A stretch of 64,000 nucleotides of DNA. Source: Bifidobacterium scardovii JCM 12489 = DSM 13734 (lineage in GTDB: Bacteria > Actinomycetota > Actinomycetes > Actinomycetales > Bifidobacteriaceae). The stretch covers positions 2,232,001 through 2,296,000 of the forward strand of contig NZ_AP012331.1 of the NCBI RefSeq assembly GCF_001042635.1, in the 5' to 3' direction. Shown here one piece after another: positions 34,087 through 42,595 of this stretch; the stretch's first letter is position 1, and the number at the start of each line of letters is the position of its first letter. The translations under genes and the position numbers were made by a program. The notes under the pieces were generated by a model that was not told the origin of the DNA, made no database searches, and was given only the letters and a program-made list of their open reading frames with translations.

Positions 34087-34797
34087 CTACATCGCCCGCA
34101 GCGTCTCCGCATAGCGCCGGCCGATCACGATGCATGCGATCACGAACAAGGCGGCCACGACGGCCAGCATCACGATGAACGGCAGCCATTGCGGCCAGCC
34201 CCATACCATCGTGGCGGTGTTGACACCGGTCAGCAGTCCCATGGGTATGTAGGTCAGGTACGCCATCGCGACGAGACTGTGCAGGTTCGTGCTCGTGGTC
34301 GCCATCACGATCAGGGTGATGCAGCAGCTGACCGCGGCCACCGAACCGTAGGCGGTCAGCAGGGGCAGCGAGACGAGGTCCGTCCAGCCGAGTCCGCCGA
34401 ACGCCAGCAGGTAGCCGATCAGGAGCATCATCGACACCGCCAGCGGGATCAATGCGAACAGCATGCGCGAGAGCAGGTATTCGGCCATCGGGCGTCCCGA
34501 TTCGCGGAACGCGCGTTCGCTGTAGCGTTGCGCCGACTCCTCGAAGCTCCATCCGCTGTTGCCCAGCGCGAGACTTCCGGCCTCGGCCGCCGGTTCATAG
34601 GCGAACAGCGGCGCCCAGATCGCCATCAGCGACGCCGTTATGGCGTGCACCTGCCGCAGGCCGAAGCCGTTCGCCTGCGCGGTGCCGCCCGCATAGCTCG
34701 TGATGGCGATCGCCAGCACCAGGTTGCCGATCATCACCGCCCAGAAGATGCCCCGGTTTCCGCACACCCGCCAGTCATGCCAGAACAACGCTTTCAT
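34087..34797 (-). CDS. ABC-2 type transporter permease
   Basis: A 236-residue inner-membrane subunit with six hydrophobic segments. It is related in layout to the permease at 35697-36338; both share the GRPM(A/G)EY segment. AAGGAGG lies 6 bp before ATG 34797 (ATG 34800 also possible). The ATPase stop is 22 bp upstream, so ATPase and permease are coupled. The trio (two permeases, one ATPase) resembles small regulated exporters controlled by a winged-helix protein, of unknown substrate. It is last in the unit. Confidence 0.78.
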   Translation of the reverse strand: MKALFWHDWRVCGNRGIFWAVMIGNLVLAIAITSYAGGTAQANGFGLRQVHAITASLMAIWAPLFAYEPAAEAGSLALGNSGWSFEESAQRYSERAFRESGRPMAEYLLSRMLFALIPLAVSMMLLIGYLLAFGGLGWTDLVSLPLLTAYGSVAAVSCCITLIVMATTSTNLHSLVAMAYLTYIPMGLLTGVNTATMVWGWPQWLPFIVMLAVVAALFVIACIVIGRRYAETLRAM

Positions 34798-34819
34798 CAT
34801 CCGCCTCCTTGCCGGTCGC

Positions 34820-35584
34820 CTACCGAATGCCGAAGTCGACGGATTCGTCAACGGTGCGGCCGAGTGTGGCGGCCCGTTTGAACGCGTCGAAGTCCTTGAA
34901 GTCGTCGAGCATCATGTCCTTGGCGATGTGCCTGTCGTCGAGGATGACGACCCGGTCGGCCACGCTCCAGCAGTATTCGAGGTCGTGCGTGATGGTCAGG
35001 ATCGTGCGGCCGGAATCGCTCAGCTGCCCCATCAGGTCGATCATGAGGTCGCGGGTGATCGGGTCGACCGAGTTGGTCGGCTCGTCGAGCAGGATGACGT
35101 GTGGCTCGAACAGCATGCCGGCGACGAGTCCGGCGCGCTTGCGCAGACCGCTTGACAGCTCCTTGACTTTCTTGTCGAGGTGCTCGGCCAGCCCGAACGC
35201 CTGCACGAGCTTCTCGTTCTCCAGATGCGCGGGGTCGATGGCCCGCCGGCCGCTCCCCCGGCCCGTGTCCATGAGCATGGCGCGGAACCGGATGTTCTCG
35301 CGCACGGTCATGGTCGCGGCGAGGTTCGACTCGTCGGACAGCTGGAACACGTCCTGCATGCTCGGCACGAGGTTCGCGTTGATGATCGCCTCGCCGGACC
35401 TTGGCCGCAATAGCCCGACGATGATATTGAACAGCGTGGTCTTGCCGGCGCCGTTGTATCCCAGGATCGCCAGCGACTGCCCTTGCGGCACGTCGAAGCT
35501 CACATGCTCGAGCACCGTTTTCTTGCGCGTGTATCCGAACGTGACATCGCGCGCCGCGATGATCGTCCGACCGTTTTCAGGCAT
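34820..35584 (-). CDS. ABC transporter ATP-binding protein
   Basis: A 254-residue ATPase. Walker A is GYNGAGKTT (residues 42-50), Q-loop region SMQDVFQLSDE, signature LSSGLRKR (the usual LSGGQ core altered to SSGL), Walker B VILLDEPTNSVD, switch His in TITHD. It is of the ABC-2 exporter class (CcmA/NatA-like) and powers the adjacent permeases 34087-34797 and 35697-36338. The upstream permease gene ends 112 bp away. Confidence 0.92.
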   Translation of the reverse strand: MPENGRTIIAARDVTFGYTRKKTVLEHVSFDVPQGQSLAILGYNGAGKTTLFNIIVGLLRPRSGEAIINANLVPSMQDVFQLSDESNLAATMTVRENIRFRAMLMDTGRGSGRRAIDPAHLENEKLVQAFGLAEHLDKKVKELSSGLRKRAGLVAGMLFEPHVILLDEPTNSVDPITRDLMIDLMGQLSDSGRTILTITHDLEYCWSVADRVVILDDRHIAKDMMLDDFKDFDAFKRAATLGRTVDESVDFGIR

Positions 35585-35696
35585 ATCTGCCCCTTTCCCT
35601 CTCCCGTCGTCTCGAGCGGAGCGAAGCGAAGTCGAAATGACGCAAAGAATGATGAAGAGAATGACAAAAGTAAAGAGAACAACAACCCGACCGAGA

Positions 35697-36338
35697 TCAG
35701 GAGGGGAGCGCCCGCCGCGTATCGACGAACCGACGGTCGAACACAGCGACCGCGATGACGCCGAGCACCGCAGCGACCACGACGAATCCCGCCGTCCTGA
35801 CGACCAGCGGAATACGCGTCGGCATGAGCCACGAGCCGGCCAGACCGGCCAAGACCACGACCGACACGAGCATGCCGATCACGACGTTGCCGCCGGTCAG
35901 CAGCACGCCGAGCGTGGTGAACACGCAGAACAGCACGGTCGCCGTCAGCATGAACGCGATCGGTTCCGCATCCGTCACGCCGATCGCCCGCGCCGCGACC
36001 ACCAGGATCACGGCGGTGTATGCCGCGGCCGGGACGGTGCCCAGCAGCAGTTTCTCCGCCACGTACTCTCCCATGGGCCGGCCACTGGACCGGAACGTCC
36101 CGAGGACGCCGTCGCCGCGATCCCCTCCGACCGATCCCGATATCACCGGCGGCACGACGATCATCAGCATCGACGCCAGTGCGGCGGCCAGATCGACCGT
36201 CGCGACGGCGGCATCCGCGTGCCCGATTTCGTCGCGGATCAGCGACGCCAACGGCATCGCGCCGCCGATGACCACGAACGTCAGCATCACCCAGTCATGC
36301 CGCAGCCGTCCCAGATCCCTGTACAGCAACCCCTTCAT
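35697..36338 (-). CDS. ABC-2 type transporter permease
   Basis: A 213-residue membrane subunit starting MKGLLYRDLGRLRHDWVM, with six hydrophobic segments. The cytoplasmic loop FRSSGRPMGEYVAEKLLLG matches the FRESGRPMAEYLLSRML loop of the other permease in the locus, so the two probably form a heterodimer with the ATPase at 34820-35584. The 220-bp gap to the regulator gene on its 5' side holds a GAAAACG/CGTTTTC hairpin (36402-36421) and a palindromic-repeat fragment. Confidence 0.78.
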   Translation of the reverse strand: MKGLLYRDLGRLRHDWVMLTFVVIGGAMPLASLIRDEIGHADAAVATVDLAAALASMLMIVVPPVISGSVGGDRGDGVLGTFRSSGRPMGEYVAEKLLLGTVPAAAYTAVILVVAARAIGVTDAEPIAFMLTATVLFCVFTTLGVLLTGGNVVIGMLVSVVVLAGLAGSWLMPTRIPLVVRTAGFVVVAAVLGVIAVAVFDRRFVDTRRALPS

Positions 36339-36558
36339 ATGATCCCTTCAGTTCTTCCGCTTAGCTTTTCTACTCCCCATGAGGGGGCCGAGTCTTGAAG
36401 AAAACGCCAGAGACGTTTTCAGGTGTGTTCGAGCCGACAGGCGAGCGGAAAGAACGCGATCGAAGGCCGTCCGCGATTGCTGGACGCTGGCCGCGAAGCG
36501 GCCTGAGGAGTGATCTCCGCACACAGCTATACACCCTCCCCCGATCTGTTCGTCAGCA

Positions 36559-36945
36559 TCACCGCGCCTTGTCATAGCGCGGCTCGCCGGGGTCCGGCAT
36601 CACACCGGCGACGATCTGCCGGAGCGCCTCCACGTGCGCGTTGAACGCGGCCAGCCCCTGCCAGGTGAGCGACACCCAGGTGATCGGGTACCGCCGCGTA
36701 AGCCCCGATTTCTTCTCGATCGTCACGTATCCGGCGTCCGCCAAGGTTTTCAGATGCTTGGAGCATGTCGCGTCGCTGATGCCGAGCGTGTCTCGCAACA
36801 CGTCGAACCGCACCGAGTCGGAGGCGGCCAGCAGCCCGCAGATACGCAGCCGGATCGGCGCGTGGATCACCTCGTCGAAATGCGGCGTCACACCGCTTTC
36901 CTCGCCGCTCCCGCCGTCTGTCCGCCCAACAGTCCGCTCATTCAT
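36559..36945 (-). CDS. Winged-helix transcriptional regulator
   Basis: A 128-residue protein from ATG 36945 (GGAAGGAA upstream), overlapping the stop of the preceding membrane-protein gene by 4 bp. The winged helix covers about residues 28-100: HAPIRLRICGLLAASDSVRFDVLRDTLGISDATCSKHLKTLADAGYVTIEKKSG. This is the MarR/ArsR-like subtype (HTH_34) found with ABC-2 exporters. It lies upstream of the exporter genes and downstream of twin TTTCC-GGAAA operators at 37514-37553, so it probably represses its own operon. Confidence 0.88.
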   Translation of the reverse strand: MNERTVGRTDGGSGEESGVTPHFDEVIHAPIRLRICGLLAASDSVRFDVLRDTLGISDATCSKHLKTLADAGYVTIEKKSGLTRRYPITWVSLTWQGLAAFNAHVEALRQIVAGVMPDPGEPRYDKAR

Positions 36946-37493
36946 CGCAGATTCCTTCCGGCCACGCCCCGCAACAGCTCGTCCTCGAGCAGGCGCATCA
37001 GATAGGCGAATCCACCGGCCGAGGCGGCAACGACCGGCAGCATCCACAGCAGCGGCACGCCATGCAGGCCGGCGGCCATCATCAGCGCGCAGCCGCCCCA
37101 GCACACCGCCGCGGCACCCGTCAGGCGCATCCACGCACGGCCGGTCATACGGCGCAGGCAATGCCGGTCCCTGACCATCAGCCCATATTCGCGGCTGATC
37201 CGCAACGCATTGCCGAACAGCCAGGCAAGCGCGATCGCACACGCGGCGAGGAACGCGCACGCCTGCACCTCCTTCGATCCGCCGAACACCGACGCCGGCA
37301 CGCTGAGCTCCGACCACGCGAGCAGGTCCAGAAACGCCGCATTGCCCATCAGCGACAGGTAGTACCAGTGCGGGAACCGCACGCGCGTGACCAGCCGCGC
37401 ACGGTCGCCGTCGATCAGGCGCAGGGCCTGCTCCGCCGGTGAATCCGGCAGGAACGATCGTTCGCCATCCATGTGCGCATCATCTCGATTCAT
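36942..37493 (-). CDS. Membrane protein in the regulator operon
   Basis: A 183-residue protein from ATG 37493. A TTG at 37532 with GGAAAG upstream is an alternative, but that start would place the twin operators inside the gene. Four hydrophobic segments follow an N-terminal cytoplasmic stretch of about 40 residues (FPHWYYLSLMGNAAFLDLLAW; ACAFLAACAIALAWLFGNALRI; AVCWGGCALMMAAGLHG; LLWMLPVVAASAGGFAYLM). It is coupled to the winged-helix gene by ATGA. Paired small membrane protein and HTH genes often precede ABC-2 exporters in bifidobacteria. No enzymatic motif is visible. Confidence 0.7.
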   Translation of the reverse strand: MNRDDAHMDGERSFLPDSPAEQALRLIDGDRARLVTRVRFPHWYYLSLMGNAAFLDLLAWSELSVPASVFGGSKEVQACAFLAACAIALAWLFGNALRISREYGLMVRDRHCLRRMTGRAWMRLTGAAAVCWGGCALMMAAGLHGVPLLWMLPVVAASAGGFAYLMRLLEDELLRGVAGRNLR

Positions 37494-37513
37494 CGTCGTC
37501 GCGACAAAACTTC

Positions 37514-37553
37514 TTTCCAACACGGAAAACAATACTACTTTCCATCATAGAAA
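37514..37553 (-). promoter_or_regulatory. Twin TTTCC-N5-GGAAA-type operators
   Basis: Two dyads 25 bp apart: 37514-37528 (TTTCCAACACGGAAA) and 37539-37553 (TTTCCATCATAGAAA, one arm imperfect). Placed at the head of the membrane-protein/winged-helix operon, they are the likely autoregulatory sites. Confidence 0.55.
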
Positions 37554-37669
37554 CAAGTTGGCGTGTCGAACGCGTCCAATGCCACACATCGCGGCGACGC
37601 GCCAGACCGGCGATACCGGTTTTGCGATTTCGACACGAAATTGTCCATGTTGGTGCATAGCGTCGGCAA

Positions 37670-37762
37670 CGTAATGCAGGGGAACCCGGCCGGTACGACG
37701 GGTTGAGAATGGCGCAGGCCTGACCCTTAGAACCTGTTGGTTAAGACCATCGTAGGGAGCAG
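37670..37762 (+). ncRNA. TPP riboswitch (THI element)
   Basis: The 3' half carries the hallmark ACCCTTAGAACCTG (37723-37736) and a TTAAGACCATCGTAGGGAGC segment. The 5' half has GGGGAACCCGG and TTGAGAATGG, matching the CTGAGA-type core. It lies directly before thiM, and the conserved GTAGGGAGC overlaps the thiM ribosome-binding site, so thiamine pyrophosphate binding should hide that site and stop translation. Confidence 0.92.
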
Positions 37763-37766
37763 CGAT

Positions 37767-38714
37767 ATGAACGATTCGCATAGGCATGGGTGCAATGGCC
37801 GCACGGCCGCGCAAACGCCATCGGACCCGCATGCGGCGGGGGATCCCGCAGCGTTGCGGGACCGGATCGCGCAGGCGGTGCGCGACGTGCGCGCAACGAC
37901 GCCGCTCGCCCAATCCTTCACCAATTTCGTGACGATCAATCTGGTCGCGAACGCGCAGCTGGCCGCGGGCGGTACGGCCGCGATGAGCTTTCTGCCCGAC
38001 GACGTGATCGACACGTCGGCGATTTCGGGCGCCGACTACATCAACGTCGGCACGCTGCTGCCGTTCTACAAGGAGGCGTTGCCGCAGATCGCGCGCGCCT
38101 TCCACCAGAGCGGCCATCCGTGGGTGCTCGACCCGGTGGCGGCCGGCATCGGCGCGACGCGCACCGCCATCCTGACCGCGTTCAAGGACTATCCGCCGAC
38201 CATCATCCGCGGCAACGCCTCGGAGGTCATCGCCCTGTGCGACATGTGGGGGCTGGGCAGGCAGGACGATGGCGTCTCGGGCGACGAGCATCCCAGCACG
38301 CGGCCGGCCGGCGTGGAATCCGTCGACGACGTGGAATCCGCGACCGATGCGGCCAGGCGGCTGGCCCGGCATATGGCGCCTCTGTCGCCCGGCGGCCAAG
38401 CGGCCGTGGCGGTGTCGGGCAAGGTCGATCTGGTGACCGACGGCGATCGCATCTATCGGTTGCCCGGCGGCAGCGCGCTGATGTCGAAGATCACCGGCGC
38501 CGGATGCTCGCTGGGTGGCGTGACCGCGACCTATCTGGCCGTGGCCGAGCCGCTGACCGCGACGTTGGCCGCATCCCTGCTCTACAACCGCGCCGGTGAG
38601 ATCGCCGAACGCCTTTCGGACGGCCCGGGTTCGTTCCAGGTGCATCTGCTCGACGCGCTGTGGAATCTCACCCCCGAGCAGGTCGCCGCCTCCGAGATCG
38701 TCGTGGCGCGCTAG
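37767..38714 (+). CDS. thiM: Hydroxyethylthiazole kinase
   Basis: 315 residues from ATG 37767. It phosphorylates 4-methyl-5-(2-hydroxyethyl)thiazole for salvage into thiamine. Conserved parts are PLAQSFTNFVTINLVANAQLAAGG (residues 46-69), VLDPVAAGIGATRT, IIRGNASEV, and the catalytic SALMSKITGAGCSLGG near the C-terminus. The first 25 residues are a non-conserved extension. A TPP riboswitch ends 5 bp before the start. It heads an operon with thiE, thiD and a thiamine-binding protein. Confidence 0.95.
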   Translation: MNDSHRHGCNGRTAAQTPSDPHAAGDPAALRDRIAQAVRDVRATTPLAQSFTNFVTINLVANAQLAAGGTAAMSFLPDDVIDTSAISGADYINVGTLLPFYKEALPQIARAFHQSGHPWVLDPVAAGIGATRTAILTAFKDYPPTIIRGNASEVIALCDMWGLGRQDDGVSGDEHPSTRPAGVESVDDVESATDAARRLARHMAPLSPGGQAAVAVSGKVDLVTDGDRIYRLPGGSALMSKITGAGCSLGGVTATYLAVAEPLTATLAASLLYNRAGEIAERLSDGPGSFQVHLLDALWNLTPEQVAASEIVVAR

Positions 38715-38784
38715 CGGCGGTTCATGTGCGGGCGGCAGCCCGCATGCGGCGTGCATAACCAGACCCAATGGCAAAGGACATGAT

Positions 38785-39507
38785 ATGAGCAACTATCCAT
38801 ACGCATCGATGCGCGACCAGTACGACCTGTCCGCCTATTTCGTGGTCGGGCCGCAGGACACCAAGGGGCGCCCGGTCGCCGGAGTGGTCGACGAGGCGCT
38901 CAAGGGCGGCGCCACGTTCATCCAGCTGCGCGCCAAGCCCGGGGACGCCGCGGACATCACGGCCGCCGCGCGGCAGATCGCGCAGGTCATCGCCGACAAC
39001 GGCAAATCCGAATCGGTGCCGTTCGTGATCGACGACCGCGTGGACGTGGCATGGCAGTGCCGCTATCTGGGCATCAAGGTCGACGGCGTGCATATCGGGC
39101 AGACCGACATGCAGCCGCAGGCGGCCCGCGCCCTGCTGGGCGACGATGCGATCATCGGCCTGTCGGCGGAGCTCGTGGCGCAGGTGCGCGCCGCGAACGA
39201 TCTGCCGGAAGGATGCATCGACTACCTCGGCGCCGGCCCGCTGCATGCGACCATCACCAAGCCGGACGCGGCGGTCGTCGAGGCGGACGGCACCCGCCAC
39301 ACGCTGGACGAGGCCCAGATCAACGCGCTGTGCGCGGCGAGCGCCTACCCGATCGTGGTCGGCGGCGGCGTGCACGCCGACGACGTGCCGATGCTGGCGC
39401 GCACGAAGGCGGCCGGATGGTTCGTCGTCTCGGCGATCGCCGGGGCGCCGGATCCGCTGGCCGCCACCCGCGAACTGGTCGAAGCGTGGAAGGAGAACCG
39501 CGCCTGA
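38785..39507 (+). CDS. thiE: Thiamine-phosphate synthase
   Basis: 240 residues from ATG 38785, joining HMP-pyrophosphate and thiazole phosphate to thiamine monophosphate. The barrel motifs are present: GGATFIQLRAKP (residues 40-51), PFVIDDRVDVAW, GIKVDGVHIGQTDM, CIDYLGAGPLHATITKPDA, and YPIVVGGGVHADDV. AAAGGACA lies upstream of the ATG. It follows thiM by 70 bp and completes, with thiM and thiD, the salvage route from both precursor halves. Confidence 0.94.
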   Translation: MSNYPYASMRDQYDLSAYFVVGPQDTKGRPVAGVVDEALKGGATFIQLRAKPGDAADITAAARQIAQVIADNGKSESVPFVIDDRVDVAWQCRYLGIKVDGVHIGQTDMQPQAARALLGDDAIIGLSAELVAQVRAANDLPEGCIDYLGAGPLHATITKPDAAVVEADGTRHTLDEAQINALCAASAYPIVVGGGVHADDVPMLARTKAAGWFVVSAIAGAPDPLAATRELVEAWKENRA

Positions 39508-39640
39508 CGCTCCCCACGGCGCCGGTATGGCAAGCCCCGCCCGATACGGATACGCCACGGCTACGCCCGCATGGCGCTCGCCGGGCGGAACCACGGAAGA
39601 TTTGCACCGCGTTCGCCGCGGTCATACGAAAGGAACCATC

Positions 39641-40498
39641 ATGACCACCACCCTCATCCCGGTACTCGCCGTCTCCGGCTCGGACTCCTCCGGCGGTGCC
39701 GGCATGCAGGCCGACCTGAAGACCATGCTCGCCAACGGCGTGTTCGGCATGAGCGCGATCACCGCGCTGACCGCGCAGAACACGATGGGCGTCACCGGCG
39801 TGGAGAACGTGACGCCGGCCATGGTCGCCGCGCAGATCGACGCCGTGTTCACCGACATCCCGCCGCAGGCCATCAAGATCGGCATGGTCTCGTCCGCCGA
39901 GCTGATCAACGCGATCGCCGACCGGCTCGAGGCGCATCAGGCGAAGAACATCGTGCTCGACCCGGTGATGGTCGCCACCTCCGGTGCCAAGCTCATCGAC
40001 GATGACGCGATCGCCGCGCTGACCACGCGCCTGTTCCCGCTCGCCACGGTGATCACGCCGAACATCCCCGAAACCGAAGTGCTGCTCGACCTCATAGCGC
40101 ACGACAAGGCGACGCTCGAGACCGGCAAGTGGTCGGAGCACGCGGACGCGAATGCGCGCATCGGAGACCGGGCGGCCATGGAGGATGCGGCCCGCGTCAT
40201 CGGAGAGCACTACGGCTGCGCGGTGCTGGTCAAGGGAGGCCATGGCGTTGCCGACGCCAACGACCTGCTGTTCGACCACGGCACGGCGGTCTGGATCGAC
40301 GGCGAGCGCGTCGACAACCCGAACACGCACGGCACCGGCTGCACGCTCTCGTCGGCGATCGCCTCGAACCTCGCGAAGGGTGATACGCTGGAGAACGCGA
40401 TCCGCCATGCCAAGGAGTATCTGACCGGCGCGCTCAACGCGCAGCTCGACCTCGGCCACGGCTCGGGGCCGATGGACCACGCGTGGCGCTGGCGCTGA
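39641..40498 (+). CDS. thiD: Hydroxymethylpyrimidine (phosphate) kinase
   Basis: A 285-residue ribokinase-fold enzyme that phosphorylates HMP twice to HMP-PP. The signature is [23 protein letters not shown] at residues 7-29, then [45 protein letters not shown], and the catalytic loop [14 protein letters not shown]. Start ATG 39641 follows GAAAGGAACC. No thiC or thiG is seen here, so this locus supports salvage. 133 bp separate it from thiE and 95 bp from the next gene. Confidence 0.95.
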   Translation: MTTTLIPVLAVSGSDSSGGAGMQADLKTMLANGVFGMSAITALTAQNTMGVTGVENVTPAMVAAQIDAVFTDIPPQAIKIGMVSSAELINAIADRLEAHQAKNIVLDPVMVATSGAKLIDDDAIAALTTRLFPLATVITPNIPETEVLLDLIAHDKATLETGKWSEHADANARIGDRAAMEDAARVIGEHYGCAVLVKGGHGVADANDLLFDHGTAVWIDGERVDNPNTHGTGCTLSSAIASNLAKGDTLENAIRHAKEYLTGALNAQLDLGHGSGPMDHAWRWR

Positions 40499-40593
40499 TG
40501 CCGGCGGCGGTGCCGGCCGAAGCCGTCGGCATCAGACGGCATCGGCCAATATCAGTCAATATCAACGGAAGGCTATTCGCCAAGGAGCGACAT

Positions 40594-40974
40594 ATGACGT
40601 TCGACCGTAACGCAATCAAGCAGGAAGTGCCGATCGATCCCAAGACCGGCAAGCCGTATCTCAACACGGTGGCGGCGATCCAGATCGCGCCGCACGGCGT
40701 GGGCTCGGAGCTGTCGGGGTATGTGGCCGAGGCCGTCGAGGTGATCCGCGAATCCGGCCTGCCGCAGAGCACCAACGCGGTGTTCACCAACGTCGAGGGC
40801 GATCTGGACGAGGTGCTGCGGGTGGCCGGCGACGCCGCCAAGAAGCTTGCGGAGCAGGGCTACCGCACGAGCCTCGTGCTGCACATGGACATCCGCCCCG
40901 GCTTCACCGGCCAGCTCATCGAGAAGCCGAAGCTCGTCGACGAGATCATCGCCGCCAAGCAGGGCGAAGAGTAG
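40594..40974 (+). CDS. MTH1187/YqgV family thiamine-binding protein
   Basis: A 126-residue cytoplasmic protein of the MTH1187 family (thiamine_BP). It has a ferredoxin-like fold with AAIQIAPHGVGSELSGYVAEAVEVIRESGL and TNAVFTNVEGDLDEVLRVAGDAAKKLAEQGYRTSLVLHMDIRPG. Members bind thiamine or HMP and lie in TPP-riboswitch operons (family knowledge). AAGGAG precedes ATG 40594. As the last gene of the thiM operon it may buffer thiamine precursors or assist transport. A strong hairpin follows at 40981. Confidence 0.88.
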   Translation: MTFDRNAIKQEVPIDPKTGKPYLNTVAAIQIAPHGVGSELSGYVAEAVEVIRESGLPQSTNAVFTNVEGDLDEVLRVAGDAAKKLAEQGYRTSLVLHMDIRPGFTGQLIEKPKLVDEIIAAKQGEE

Positions 40975-40980
40975 CCCTCG

Positions 40981-41024
40981 GGCGGTGTGTCCGGCGCCTC
41001 CTATGCCGCGCCGGACACACCGCC
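40981..41024 (+). terminator. Terminator of the thiamine operon
   Basis: A perfect 17-bp inverted repeat (40981-40997 / 41008-41024) with a 10-nt loop, 6 bp past the stop. GC-rich, no T-run. Confidence 0.7.
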
Positions 41025-41457
41025 ATGTGCCGTCGATACGCCAAACGCACCATCAGCGATGGTTTCGGGCGGTTTCGACGCGCCTTCGGGAAGTTTCAGC
41101 ACATCTCCGGATGCTTCCGGACACGTCTCCGGGCAGTTCCGACGCGTCCGGAAGTGCCTGCGGTACGCCAACGTCGAGTTGTCGGTGCGCGCACGCCGAG
41201 ACCGACCCTAAATCATGCCGGATTATACGTTTTATCATGGGTGTGCAACCGGTTCTGCTACACACCCTCGCACCGACAACTCGCACCAAACATGCAAAGA
41301 CGCTGCAATTCGCCATACGCGCGCGGTCACAATACCGCGTTCCCGGTCAGGCCCGATCCAACCACCCGCAATCCCTTGCTGGCATACAGCCCCGGCAGGC
41401 TCCGGAACAGGCCGTATGCCAGCATAGGCCGTATGCCACTAGATGCCGACCGCGCAT
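41025..41457. other. Gene-free convergent gap
   Basis: 433 bp between convergent stops. At 41058-41155 there is a degenerate GGTTTCG/TTCCGGA-rich repetitive stretch, and at 41175-41283 the second element with 15-bp inverted ends. Nothing is recognised in 41284-41457. Confidence 0.5.
41175..41283. repeat. 109-bp element with 15-bp inverted ends (copy 2)
   Basis: CGAGTTGTCGGTGCG at 41175-41189 and the exact reverse complement at 41269-41283, as in 20300-20406. Just inside the left end both copies share a GTGCGC..CC..CGAG..CGACC pattern. Confidence 0.7.
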
Positions 41458-42525
41458 CTAGTGCACGAGCAGAACGCGCAGCAACGCCACTATCACATAC
41501 ACGGCATTGGGCAGCAGCCAGAGCGCAGCGAGGACGATGTACGGCCACAGATGAGCCCTGGTGACGGCGATGAATTCGCGGATGAACGCCGTGGGCCAGT
41601 AGTAGCCGCGCGTGTGGCTGCCGATGCCGTCGGCTTTCAACCCGATGGTATGCGCGTACTCGCTGGCGCGGAACACATGGTAGTCGCTGGTGACCAGCGC
41701 GCAGCGGTATGCGGGTTCACGCCGGTGCCCAACGATCTGGGGCCCACGCAGCGAGGTCATGAGCTCCTGCGAGAAGCGCAGATTCTCCATGGTAGTGGTG
41801 GAACGGTCCTCCATGAGGATGGACTCGGCGGGCACACCGCACCGTTCCCTCAGATACCGCCGCATCGATGCCGCTTCGGACACCACCTCGTCGGCTCCCT
41901 GCCCGCCCGAGGCGATGAACACGCCGGACCGCCCCTGCCGGTTCCACAGGGCCACGGCCTTGTCGACGCGCCCGCGCAGCAGCGGGGTCGGAGTGCCGTC
42001 GGGCATGAGCCCGGCGCCATGGATGATGATGTAGTCGTACGAGCGCTTGCGCGGAAGCAGGCGGTACAGCGTCGAATACACCAGCAGCGCCGCGAACGAA
42101 AAGAAGAACCACACGCCTTCCAGCGTGATCAGCGAGGCGACCGATATCAGCCATTTCGGGGCTTTCATCACCAGCATCAGCGGATAGCACACGAACCAGC
42201 CGACGATGGCCACGGCCAGCAACGCGGGCAGCAGCGTAGCCAGCGATAGCCCTTCATGACGCACGACGACCACCGTATTGGCCAGCAGGAAGACAACGGC
42301 GATCAGCGGGCCGAACACCACCGTCAGCACCAGCGGCAACAATGCCCATGATTCGCCGAAGTGCAGGAGCGTGGTCGTCAGGAACGTCAGCAGGAACAGC
42401 AGCAGCCAGATCGCGTTGCGGAACTGTCGGGGCTCCCTGCGGTACGACAGCAGAAACAGCATGCCGAACAGTATGCTCGGCGAATACAACGCCAATACGG
42501 AGGCCACCGTCGTTCCCATACCCAT
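41458..42525 (-). CDS. YdcF family (DUF218) membrane protein
   Basis: 355 residues. Five or so membrane segments in the first 160 residues lead to the DUF218 domain: YDYIIIHGAGLMPDGTPTPLLRGRVDKAVALW (about 165-196), then GVFIASGGQGADE, SMRRYL and a STTTMENLRFS motif, then LVTSDYHVFRA. One or two membrane segments close the protein. YdcF/SanA/ElyC-type proteins act in envelope processes; the biochemical role is not settled. It is in the common DUF218-with-membrane-domain form of Gram-positives. Monocistronic and convergent with the thiamine operon. Confidence 0.87.
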   Translation of the reverse strand: MGMGTTVASVLALYSPSILFGMLFLLSYRREPRQFRNAIWLLLFLLTFLTTTLLHFGESWALLPLVLTVVFGPLIAVVFLLANTVVVVRHEGLSLATLLPALLAVAIVGWFVCYPLMLVMKAPKWLISVASLITLEGVWFFFSFAALLVYSTLYRLLPRKRSYDYIIIHGAGLMPDGTPTPLLRGRVDKAVALWNRQGRSGVFIASGGQGADEVVSEAASMRRYLRERCGVPAESILMEDRSTTTMENLRFSQELMTSLRGPQIVGHRREPAYRCALVTSDYHVFRASEYAHTIGLKADGIGSHTRGYYWPTAFIREFIAVTRAHLWPYIVLAALWLLPNAVYVIVALLRVLLVH

Positions 42526-42595
42526 GACCGATCCTCCCTCATGCGGCGCATGCCGCTCTGGACGCCACTATATCCCACATGGAAGCATTACGTCA

